A DNA stretch of 13,163 nt from Phyllobacteriaceae bacterium UBA1940 (GTDB lineage: Bacteria; Pseudomonadota; Alphaproteobacteria; Rhizobiales; Rhizobiaceae), in assembly GCA_002336975.1 (NCBI GenBank), contig DDFA01000125.1, positions 1 to 13,163 on the forward strand, read 5' to 3'. Within the stretch, counting starts at the first letter, position 1; each line of letters begins with the position of its first letter. Of the stretch, positions 6,969 through 12,598 are shown in pieces. Under the pieces are notes generated by a model. The model was not told where the DNA came from and searched no databases. It worked only from the letters and a program-made list of their open reading frames with translations. Both the position numbers and the translations under genes were made by a program.

Positions 6969-6999
6969 AACCGGCCCGGAGACGATCTCCGGGCCGGTT
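6969..6999. terminator. Bidirectional terminator between the DUF2249/DUF59 operon and nnrS
   Basis: A perfect 14-bp inverted repeat, AACCGGCCCGGAGA (6969-6982) and TCTCCGGGCCGGTT (6986-6999), has a 3-nt CGA loop and is followed on the plus strand by TCGTTTC. It lies between the DUF59 stop (6963) and the convergent nnrS stop (7005). On the minus strand the stem is followed by CCTGTTTA. It can end both transcripts. Confidence 0.82.
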
Positions 7000-7004
7000 T
7001 CGTT

Positions 7005-8210
7005 TCAGACCGGCGTGCGGCGCTTGCGCGCGAGGATCGGGGCATATTCCAGCCCGTAGAGGCCGAAGGCGGCGATCCATAGCAGGCCGGAGGCGGCGTA
7101 GAGGGCTGGGGCCATGTCCGGCAGCACCTCCGCGAGTGGGCGCACCAGCGCGCATAGGATGAGGGCCGCATAGGAGGCGATGGTGAGCTTCGAGGCGGTC
7201 AGGGCGCGGCCGGTATGGCCGAGGCTTGCCCGCGTCATCACCGCCAGCATCATGCAGGCGATGGCGCCGACGGAGAGCAGGTGCAGCACCGAGCGCTCCT
7301 CAATATAGCCGGACGCGCTGAGGGCGATGGAGAGAAAGCCGAGCGGCACGAAGCAATAGGCGATGTGGAGGATGACCAGGATCGGCTCGCGCGCCGTCGT
7401 CCAGCCGCGCCAGCGGTGGAGGCGGATGCAATGGAGCGCGGCGGCGGCAAGGCCGGCGAAGGCAGTCGCCGGATGCTCGGGCCATATTGCCCATGCGCCC
7501 AGCGCGGCGGTGCCGGCGAGGATCGCGGCCATGTCGAACCGATTGTAGGGAACCGGGAAATCGGTGCGGCCGACCTTGTTGAGCCAGTTGCGCGTGAAGC
7601 TCGGCAGGATGCGCCCGCCGACGATCATTACCAGCACGACATAGGCCGAGACGGCGAGCCGGATGGCCATATGGTCATGCCCGCCATCGATGGCCGCCAC
7701 ATGATAGAGGGCGTTGGCGAGCGAGAGGGCCAGCAGCCCGCCGAGCACCTTCAGGTCCTTCCACTTGCGCCCGGCCACGACCTCGCGCGTGCAGATGGCG
7801 AGGAGGACGGGCAGGAAGAGCGCGTCGATGGCGGCCGCGACGGGAACGCCGATCGCGTCGGATGCAAGCAGCGCGATGCGCCCCGCGCACCACAGGGCGA
7901 ACAGCCCGGCGAGCGGCCAGCCGGAGACCGGCAGGCGTCCCGTCCAGTTGGGCACCGCCGTCAGGAGGAAGCCGGCGAGCACGGCGGAGGCGAAGCCGAA
8001 GAGCATTTCATGGGCGTGCCAGTTGGCCGCGCCATACTCCTGCGCAAGCGTGAGATGGCCGGCGATTGCCGCGATCCACAGGCTCATGGCGGCGATGGCC
8101 CAGAGCGCGCCGCCGAGGAAGAACGGCCGGAAGCCGTAGGAGAAGAGCACCGGGCCGGTGCGGGCAAGGCCACGCGGAACGGGGCGGCTGACGGAGGGGC
8201 TTGGGGGCAT
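7005..8210 (-). CDS. nnrS: NnrS, heme- and copper-containing membrane protein for NO tolerance
   Basis: The 401-residue product is a polytopic inner-membrane protein with the full NnrS pattern. It has FSYGFRPFFL near 23-32, WHAHEM at 64-69 followed by FLLTAVPNWTG, GGRILPSFTRNW at 198-209, H310 in a late helix, and MTRASLGHTGR at 325-335. Conserved histidines are the likely heme and metal ligands. Homologues are known to protect cells against nitric oxide, in denitrifiers and non-denitrifiers. The ATG at 8210 is used; GGAAAGAGA lies just upstream on the minus strand, while the in-frame TTG at 8231 has no useful site. The gene is convergent with the DUF2249 operon and divergent from nirK. Its predicted promoter (8242-8283) has a TTG-N8-CAA box 66 nt before the start. 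Confidence 0.95.
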   Translation of the reverse strand: MPPSPSVSRPVPRGLARTGPVLFSYGFRPFFLGGALWAIAAMSLWIAAIAGHLTLAQEYGAANWHAHEMLFGFASAVLAGFLLTAVPNWTGRLPVSGWPLAGLFALWCAGRIALLASDAIGVPVAAAIDALFLPVLLAICTREVVAGRKWKDLKVLGGLLALSLANALYHVAAIDGGHDHMAIRLAVSAYVVLVMIVGGRILPSFTRNWLNKVGRTDFPVPYNRFDMAAILAGTAALGAWAIWPEHPATAFAGLAAAALHCIRLHRWRGWTTAREPILVILHIAYCFVPLGFLSIALSASGYIEERSVLHLLSVGAIACMMLAVMTRASLGHTGRALTASKLTIASYAALILCALVRPLAEVLPDMAPALYAASGLLWIAAFGLYGLEYAPILARKRRTPV

Positions 8211-8241
8211 GGTCGTCTCTTTCCTTTGCAATCGTCAGCTT

Positions 8242-8283
8242 GTTCTAGGGCAGGCGCGGGCTTCTTTCTTTGCGAGATGGCAA
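8242..8283 (-). promoter_or_regulatory. Predicted NnrR-type promoter of nnrS
   Basis: The box TTGCGAGATGGCAA (8270-8283, centre 8276.5) is part of a longer palindrome, CTTTGC-N6-GCAAAG (8268-8285), the best-conserved of the four sites in this window. On the minus strand TAGAAC lies at 8247-8242, its centre 32 nt from the box centre, which fits a class II activator position. The inferred start is near 8235, giving a leader of about 25 nt to the ATG at 8210. Confidence 0.65.
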
Positions 8284-8332
8284 AGAGCAAATCGGCGTCT
8301 GCCAAAATGCCGCAGCAACCGGAGAGGGTAAT

Positions 8333-8373
8333 TTGAGCCATCACAAAGAGGCCTGCGCAAATGGGCCTAGAAC
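8333..8373 (+). promoter_or_regulatory. Predicted NnrR-type promoter of nirK
   Basis: A TTG-N8-CAA box (TTGAGCCATCACAA, 8333-8346, centre 8339.5) is extended to TTTG...CAAA. The -10-like TAGAAC lies at 8368-8373, the same hexamer as in the opposite nnrS promoter, its centre 31 nt from the box centre. The inferred start is near 8380, giving a leader of about 45 nt. The centres of the nirK and nnrS boxes are 63 nt apart, about six helical turns. Confidence 0.62.
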
Positions 8374-8425
8374 AGAGGCGACAGGGCGGAGACATCGCCC
8401 CGTCCTTTCGAAAAGGAGATTACCA

Positions 8426-9568
8426 ATGACCGAGCAGTTTCAGATGACACGCCGTACGATCCTCGGCGGTGCCGCCTTTGCCGGCGTCCTGACGCCGATC
8501 ATTGCGGCGTCGATGGCCCGCGCCGAAGGCGGCGCGATCGAAACGAACGCCGCCGCGACCGCGGCCGATATCGCCAAGCTGGAGCGCGTGAAGGTTGAGC
8601 TGGTCAAGCCGCCCTTCGTGCATGCCCACACCCAGAAGGCTGAAGGCGGCCCGAAGGTCTATGAATTCACCATGAAGATCGAGGAAAAGAAGATGATCCT
8701 CGACGACAAGGGCACGGAAGTTCATGCCATGACCTTCAACGGCTCGGTTCCCGGTCCGCTGATGGTCGTGCATCAGAACGACTATGTCGAACTGACGCTG
8801 ATCAACCCCGAGACCAACGAGTTGCAGCACAATATCGACTTCCATGCGGCCACCGGCGCGCTTGGCGGCGGTGCGCTGACGGTGGTCAACCCGGGCGAAA
8901 GCACGGTCCTGCGCTTCAAGGCCACGAAGGCCGGCGTCTTCGTCTACCACTGCGCACCTCCCGGAATGGTGCCCTGGCACGTCACGTCGGGCATGAACGG
9001 CGCCATCATGGTGCTGCCGCGCGAGGGCCTGACCGATGGTCACGGCAAGGAGCTGACCTATGATCATGTCTACTATGTGGGCGAGCAGGACTTCTACGTG
9101 CCCCGCGATGCCGATGGCAATTACAAGAAGTATGCCAGCGTCGGCGAAGCCTATACCGACACGCTGGAGGTCATGCGGACCCTCACTCCGAGCCATATCG
9201 TCTTCAACGGCGCCGTGGGCGCACTGACCGGCGACAACGCGCTCAAGGCCAAGGTGGGCGACAAGGTGCTCGTCGTGCATTCGCAGGCCAACCGCGACAC
9301 CCGCCCCCACCTCATCGGCGGCCATGGTGACTATGTCTGGCAGACCGGCAAGTTCCACAACCCGCCGGATGTCGACCAGGAGACCTGGTTCATTCCGGGC
9401 GGCACGGCTGGGGCGGCCTTCTACACCTTCCAGCAGCCGGGCATTTACGCCTATGTGAACCACAACCTCATCGAGGCCTTCGAGCTGGGTGCGGCCGGTC
9501 ACTTCGCGGTCACCGGCGACTGGAACGACGACCTGATGACCTCGGTCACGCCGCCGACCGGCGCCTGA
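8426..9568 (+). CDS. nirK: Copper-containing nitrite reductase, class I
   Basis: NirK reduces nitrite to NO in the periplasm as a homotrimer. The 380-residue precursor has a Tat-type signal (MTRRTILGG then a hydrophobic stretch ending ASMARA). Two cupredoxin domains follow. All copper ligands are present: type 1 copper H135, C176, H185 and M190; type 2 copper H140, H175 and H346; catalytic D138 and H295. These are shifted by exactly 40 from the standard numbering of the Achromobacter/Alcaligenes enzymes, so the protein is intact and class I. The ATG at 8426 follows AAAGGAGA. Upstream is the predicted NnrR-type promoter at 8333-8373. A strong hairpin at 9581-9609 separates it from nirV, which would let nirK be expressed more than the downstream genes. 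Confidence 0.99.
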   Translation: MTEQFQMTRRTILGGAAFAGVLTPIIAASMARAEGGAIETNAAATAADIAKLERVKVELVKPPFVHAHTQKAEGGPKVYEFTMKIEEKKMILDDKGTEVHAMTFNGSVPGPLMVVHQNDYVELTLINPETNELQHNIDFHAATGALGGGALTVVNPGESTVLRFKATKAGVFVYHCAPPGMVPWHVTSGMNGAIMVLPREGLTDGHGKELTYDHVYYVGEQDFYVPRDADGNYKKYASVGEAYTDTLEVMRTLTPSHIVFNGAVGALTGDNALKAKVGDKVLVVHSQANRDTRPHLIGGHGDYVWQTGKFHNPPDVDQETWFIPGGTAGAAFYTFQQPGIYAYVNHNLIEAFELGAAGHFAVTGDWNDDLMTSVTPPTGA

Positions 9569-9580
9569 CCGTTCGACAAC

Positions 9581-9609
9581 GACGCGCCCGCCGCCGCGGC
9601 GGGCGCGTC
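9581..9609 (+). terminator. Hairpin between nirK and nirV (terminator or attenuator)
   Basis: A perfect 13-bp inverted repeat, GACGCGCCCGCCG (9581-9593) and CGGCGGGCGCGTC (9597-9609), has a CCG loop and is followed by CTTCTCCC, a pyrimidine stretch with few T residues. It lies 13 nt after the nirK stop. No recognisable promoter precedes nirV, so partial read-through (or 3'-end protection of the nirK mRNA) is the likely use. Confidence 0.7.
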
Positions 9610-9664
9610 CTTCTCCCAATCGGCGTCTTACCCGGAGGCCGAACGAGCGTCCGGGTGAAGCGCG

Positions 9665-9670
9665 AGGAGG
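9665..9670 (+). promoter_or_regulatory. Ribosome binding site that sets the nirV start
   Basis: AGGAGG is placed 5 nt before the ATG at 9676. An in-frame GTG at 9655 lies upstream of this site and would put it inside the coding region, so 9676 is preferred. Confidence 0.75.
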
Positions 9671-9675
9671 CCATC

Positions 9676-10590
9676 ATGGCTGCGCTGACTTCGAAACCCC
9701 TGAACCCGTGGACATCGCTCGCATTGCCCGCCGTCCTGCTCGCCGCCCTTGCCGCGACGCTGGCGGTCAAGACCGACCTCGTCGGCGCGGCTCCCGCCGG
9801 CCCCGTGCTGGACGAGCCGCTGACGGTGGAGATCGCGCCGCGCAATTTCGATTATCGCGACAGCGGCGAATTCTTCCGCAACGGCTTTGCCGTCGACGGG
9901 CCGATCCGGCAGGTCGCCGTGCGCCGGCCCCTCACCATCATGAAATTCCAGGTGACGGCCGCCGACTATGGCCGCTGCGTCGCCGATGGCGTCTGCCCGC
10001 CGGCCGAGCCGGGCTTCGCGCCCGAAGACGCCGCCACGACGCCGGTCACCGGCGTCAGCTATGACGACGCCACCGCCTATGCCGGATGGCTGAGCGCCCG
10101 CACCGGCGAGGTCTGGACGCTGCCGACGGACCGGGACCTTGCCTTCGCCGCCGGAACGCGTTTCCCGGACGATGCGCTGGGCGTCGATATCGACAGCACC
10201 AACCCCGCCGACCGCTGGCTGGCCGACTACCGCCGCGAGGCGGCGCGCAAGGCCTCGCGCGATCCCGTGCCGCAGACGCTCGGCCGCTTCGGGGAAAACG
10301 AATACGGCTTTGCCGATTTCGCCGGCAATGTCTGGGAGTGGACGGCGACCTGCAATCGCCGGGTCAACCTCGACAGATCGGGCGCGGTGCTCAACGATGT
10401 CTCGTCGTGCGGCATCTATGTCGCAAGCGGCAAGCATCGGGCGGCACTGAGCTCGTTCGTGCGCAACCCCAAGGGCGGCGGCTGCGCCGTTGGCGTGCCA
10501 CCGGACAATGTCGGCTTCCGGCTCGTCAAGGATACGCGCTGGTATGCGCCGCTTCTGGGTCGGCTCCAGGGGAGGGGACTTGCGCTCTGA
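9676..10590 (+). CDS. nirV: NirV, FGE/sulfatase-modifying-factor-like protein of the nitrite reductase locus
   Basis: The product has 304 residues: an N-terminal hydrophobic segment (about 13-36; signal peptide or anchor) and an FGE/SUMF1-type domain over about 50-285. Signature segments are PVTGVSYDDATAYAGWLS (123-140), WTLPTDRD (147-154), NEYGFADFAGNVWEW (208-222) and NVGFRL (278-283). Only one Cys (C270, in GGGC) lies where true formylglycine-generating enzymes carry a CxxxxC pair, so that chemistry is unlikely. NirV genes are typically found next to nirK and are thought to aid nitrite reductase, but their exact role is not settled. The hydrophobic N-terminus suggests an extracytoplasmic location, matching NirK. 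Five other-than-catalytic cysteines (101, 107, 226, 245, 270) could form disulfides there. nnrR follows on the same strand. Confidence 0.93.
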   Translation: MAALTSKPLNPWTSLALPAVLLAALAATLAVKTDLVGAAPAGPVLDEPLTVEIAPRNFDYRDSGEFFRNGFAVDGPIRQVAVRRPLTIMKFQVTAADYGRCVADGVCPPAEPGFAPEDAATTPVTGVSYDDATAYAGWLSARTGEVWTLPTDRDLAFAAGTRFPDDALGVDIDSTNPADRWLADYRREAARKASRDPVPQTLGRFGENEYGFADFAGNVWEWTATCNRRVNLDRSGAVLNDVSSCGIYVASGKHRAALSSFVRNPKGGGCAVGVPPDNVGFRLVKDTRWYAPLLGRLQGRGLAL

Positions 10591-10668
10591 GCTTCCGGCC
10601 GGTCGGAAGGCGTGATAGAAACCGGAAACATTCACGCCGATGGATGCGCACGCGAAGGGAACGCGATT

Positions 10669-11364
10669 TTGAAGATTGACCGGACCGTCGTCCGGTCGCT
10701 CGCCCTGTTCGATAGGATGAGCGACGAGGACCTCGACAGGCTGCTGACCCACGCGACCTCCCGCCGCGTGGCGCAGGGCGATGCCGTCTTCGAGCAGGGG
10801 CAGCAGGCGACGAGCTTCTTCCTCCTGCTGCATGGCCGCCTGAAGGTGACGCAGGTCACGCAGGACGGTCAGCAGATCATCGTGCGCGTCGTGCATCCGG
10901 GCGATCTGTTCGGTTTCGCCAAGGCCCTGCAGCGTTCGGATTATCCCGGCACGGCCAAGGCCGCGACGGAAAGCGTCGTCCTCGGCTGGCCGACGGATCT
11001 CTGGCCGCATTTCGTCGAACAGAACCCCCGCCTTGCGGTGAGCGCCATGCAGACGATCGGCCAGCGCCTCGAAGAGGCCCATACCCGCATCCGCGAAATG
11101 TCGACGCAGGAAGTGGAGCGCCGTGTCGCCCATGCCGTACTGCGTCTTTCCAGACAGGCCGGCCGCAAGGAAGCCGATGGCATCCGCATCGATTTCCCCA
11201 TCTCGCGCCAGGACATCGCCGAGATGACCGGCACGACGCTGCATACCGTCTCGCGCATCCTGAGCGCGTGGGAGACGCAGGGTCTCGTGGAGGGCGGCCG
11301 CCAGAAGCTTCTCATCCGCGACATGGGTGGTCTCGCAGCGCTCGCGGACGGCACACGAGATTAA
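10669..11364 (+). CDS. nnrR: NnrR, Crp/Fnr-family regulator of denitrification genes
   Basis: NnrR is a NO-responsive transcription activator. From the TTG at 10669 the protein has 231 residues: a cyclic-nucleotide-binding-like sensory domain (about 5-125), a dimerisation helix (about 120-150) and a C-terminal winged helix (FPISRQDIAEMTGTTLHTVSR, 176-196). It contains no cysteine, so it cannot hold the Fe-S cluster of FNR; this matches the NnrR/DNR type. In the recognition helix H192-T-V-S195-R196 occupies the place of E-x-x-S-R in FNR, so a different half-site is expected. The TTG start has GAAGGGA (10654-10660) 8 nt upstream; an in-frame GTG at 10612 has its only purine-rich stretch 1 nt away. 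The TTG-N8-CAA boxes in the window are its probable targets. No such box is seen before nirV or nnrR. Confidence 0.93.
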   Translation: MKIDRTVVRSLALFDRMSDEDLDRLLTHATSRRVAQGDAVFEQGQQATSFFLLLHGRLKVTQVTQDGQQIIVRVVHPGDLFGFAKALQRSDYPGTAKAATESVVLGWPTDLWPHFVEQNPRLAVSAMQTIGQRLEEAHTRIREMSTQEVERRVAHAVLRLSRQAGRKEADGIRIDFPISRQDIAEMTGTTLHTVSRILSAWETQGLVEGGRQKLLIRDMGGLAALADGTRD

Positions 11365-11401
11365 CGCCTTTCGATTCTCATGGATGTCTTGTTCAGTAAT
11401 T

Positions 11402-11431
11402 CCCGAATATCGTGCCGAGTGACGGGTTTTT
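11402..11431 (+). terminator. Possible terminator after nnrR
   Basis: A two-step imperfect hairpin: outer stem CCCG (11402-11405) with CGGG (11423-11426), inner stem TCG (11410-11412) with CGA (11416-11418) and a TGC loop, followed at once by TTTTT (11427-11431). The U-tract is good but the stem is weak. It is a plausible intrinsic terminator about 40 nt past the nnrR stop. Confidence 0.4.
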
Positions 11432-11597
11432 ATATTAAATTTCCAGATTCCTTTCGGCTGCGGCGAAGCTTCGATGTATTCATCAGGACATATCTGTAAT
11501 TAACAATCCGCAAATAGAATCATGACTGTAAAGGTATAGTTTTTTATACTTTATTTCCTGCGGCGCAATGTTACTATCTTCGGCAATGATTTGTCGC
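11432..11597 (+). promoter_or_regulatory. AT-rich upstream region of the nap operon with a possible promoter
   Basis: This stretch is clearly richer in A and T than the rest of the window. TATAGT at 11535-11540 is a good -10 hexamer. Its centre lies 31 nt downstream of the centre of TTAACAATCCGCAA (11500-11513), a TTG-N8-CAA box with one wrong base in the left arm. The spacing equals that of the four clear boxes, so a weak or related Crp/Fnr-type site is possible. A small inverted repeat GTATA/TATAC (11534-11538, 11545-11549) overlaps the -10 hexamer. A palindrome CGAAGCTTCG occupies 11464-11473. The inferred start near 11548 leaves about 65 nt to napE. I see no gene here. Confidence 0.45.
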
Positions 11598-11603
11598 AGG
11601 AGG
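11598..11603 (+). promoter_or_regulatory. Ribosome binding site that sets the napE TTG start
   Basis: A perfect AGGAGG lies 9 nt before the TTG at 11613. In-frame ATGs at 11568 and 11586 lie upstream of it and have no comparable site, so the TTG is the better start. Confidence 0.7.
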
Positions 11604-11612
11604 TTCGCGCCC

Positions 11613-11804
11613 TTGTCCGATATCTCGACAGAACATCTGCCGCCACAGGCACAAAGGCCCACCCGGCGCCGTGAACTGATCACCTTCTTCGTTCTGGCCT
11701 TTGGCATCTGGCCGATCGTGGCCGTCGGCGTGGTCGGCGGCTATGGTTTCCTCGTCTGGATGCTCCAGATCGTTTACGGGCCTCCCGGCCCGCCAACCCA
11801 TTGA
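11613..11804 (+). CDS. napE: NapE, small membrane protein of periplasmic nitrate reductase operon
   Basis: The product has 63 residues: a polar, basic N-terminus (RPTRRREL), then one transmembrane helix of about 30 residues containing FGIWPIVAVGVVGGYGF and a C-terminal LQIVYGPPGPP motif. The VGGYGF-VWM and GPPGP signatures and the length are typical of NapE from alphaproteobacterial nap operons. It is an inner-membrane protein whose role is not firmly known; it may help organise the Nap complex. Translation most probably begins at the TTG at 11613, directed by AGGAGG at 11598-11603; starting at ATG 11568 would add 15 residues that do not resemble the family. It is first in a tight operon, with napF beginning 10 nt after its stop. 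Confidence 0.88.
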   Translation: MSDISTEHLPPQAQRPTRRRELITFFVLAFGIWPIVAVGVVGGYGFLVWMLQIVYGPPGPPTH

Positions 11805-11814
11805 GGGCGAGGGG

Positions 11815-12321
11815 ATGGAGCGACAGGGGACAGCCGTATCAAGGCGGAATTTCCTGAAAGGCGGCATAGGGCCTATGCCGACCGGCATCCGCCCGCCCGG
11901 GGTGGAGGAAGCGGCGCTCATGGCCTGCACGGGTTGCGGCGCCTGTGTGGCGGATTGTCCGAGCCATATTATCCGCCTCGTCGATCGCCTGCCTTTGCTC
12001 GATTTTTCGATCGGGGAATGCACTTTCTGCGGTGCCTGCGCACAAAGCTGTCCGGAGCCGGTGTTCACCGGCGCCACGGCGATCCGTTTCGACCATGTCG
12101 TCGCCATCGCTGCTTCCTGCCTCCCGTTGCAGCGTGTCGATTGCCAGGCCTGTCGGGATGCCTGTTCCGCCGATGCGATCCGCTTTCGGCCGATGCGGGG
12201 AGGACCGTTCGTACCGGAGCTGTCAACGGAGCTGTGTACCGGCTGCGGTGCCTGTATCACCGTCTGTCCCGTCGGCGCGGTTGCGACCGTGGCACGCGCC
12301 GGGGAGGCCGCCCATGGTTGA
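11815..12321 (+). CDS. napF: NapF, ferredoxin-type iron-sulfur protein for periplasmic nitrate reductase
   Basis: NapF is a cytoplasmic [4Fe-4S] protein that interacts with NapA before export and is thought to help with cluster assembly or maturation. The 168-residue product has cysteine groups at 38/41/44/48, 69/72/75/79 and 141/144/147/151, each CxxCxxCxxxCP. A fourth, non-standard group is C102-x7-C110-xx-C113-xxx-C117, also seen in enterobacterial NapF. SRRNFLKGG at 9-17 resembles a twin-arginine motif, but no hydrophobic signal core follows, so it is probably not exported. The ATG at 11815 follows GAGGGCGAGG. Its last 8 bases overlap the start of napD, implying coupled translation. Confidence 0.94.
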   Translation: MERQGTAVSRRNFLKGGIGPMPTGIRPPGVEEAALMACTGCGACVADCPSHIIRLVDRLPLLDFSIGECTFCGACAQSCPEPVFTGATAIRFDHVVAIAASCLPLQRVDCQACRDACSADAIRFRPMRGGPFVPELSTELCTGCGACITVCPVGAVATVARAGEAAHG

Positions 12322-12598
12322 TGCGGGACGCCATCACATTTCAAGTGCGGTGATCGCCGCCAGGCCGCGCTCTATCGACGGTGTGCTGGCTGCCCTTGCG
12401 GACTTCGACAATGTCGAGGTGCACGGCGCGGACAAGGGCAAGATCGTCATCGTCATCGAGGGGCCATCGACCGGTGTGCTCGGGGATACGCTGATGCGCA
12501 TCTCCGTCCTCGACGGCGTGATCGCCGCCAATATGGTTTTCGAACATGTCGAACTGGAAGGGAACGAGGCTGATGGGCAGCGAACTGACGCGGCGTGA
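12314..12598 (+). CDS. napD: NapD, Tat-signal-binding chaperone for NapA
   Basis: NapD is a small cytoplasmic chaperone that binds the twin-arginine signal peptide of NapA and holds back export until the molybdenum cofactor is in place. The 94-residue product has the family pattern: [12 protein letters not shown] at 7-18, KIVIVIEG near 48-55, and the C-terminal [16 protein letters not shown]. The ATG at 12314 follows GGAGG at 12303-12307 and lies 8 nt inside the end of napF. Its own 3' end overlaps the napA start by 26 nt, so chaperone and client are translated from overlapping frames. Confidence 0.94.
   Translation: MVDAGRHHISSAVIAARPRSIDGVLAALADFDNVEVHGADKGKIVIVIEGPSTGVLGDTLMRISVLDGVIAANMVFEHVELEGNEADGQRTDAA

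Noticed and set aside
7215..8336. Plus-strand open frame (373 codons) opposite nnrS
   Set aside because: It is antisense to a gene with all NnrS motifs, is highly charged and low in complexity, and has no plausible start signal.
10578..10591. TTGCG half-site at the end of nirV as an nnrR promoter box
   Set aside because: The right arm at the required distance reads GCT rather than CAA, and it lies inside nirV. A single half-site is expected by chance.
10591..10611. Small inverted repeat CTTCCG/CGGAAG after nirV as a terminator
   Set aside because: Only 6 bp of stem and no T-run follow; nnrR begins soon after on the same strand.
9628..11244. Minus-strand open frame (538 codons) opposite nirV and nnrR
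   Set aside because: It spans two opposite genes with clear domains and the gap between them, and shows no domain of its own.
11483..11707. Minus-strand frame of 74 codons in the AT-rich gap before napE
   Set aside because: It overlaps the napE coding start and the predicted promoter. It has no convincing ribosome binding site or recognisable similarity.
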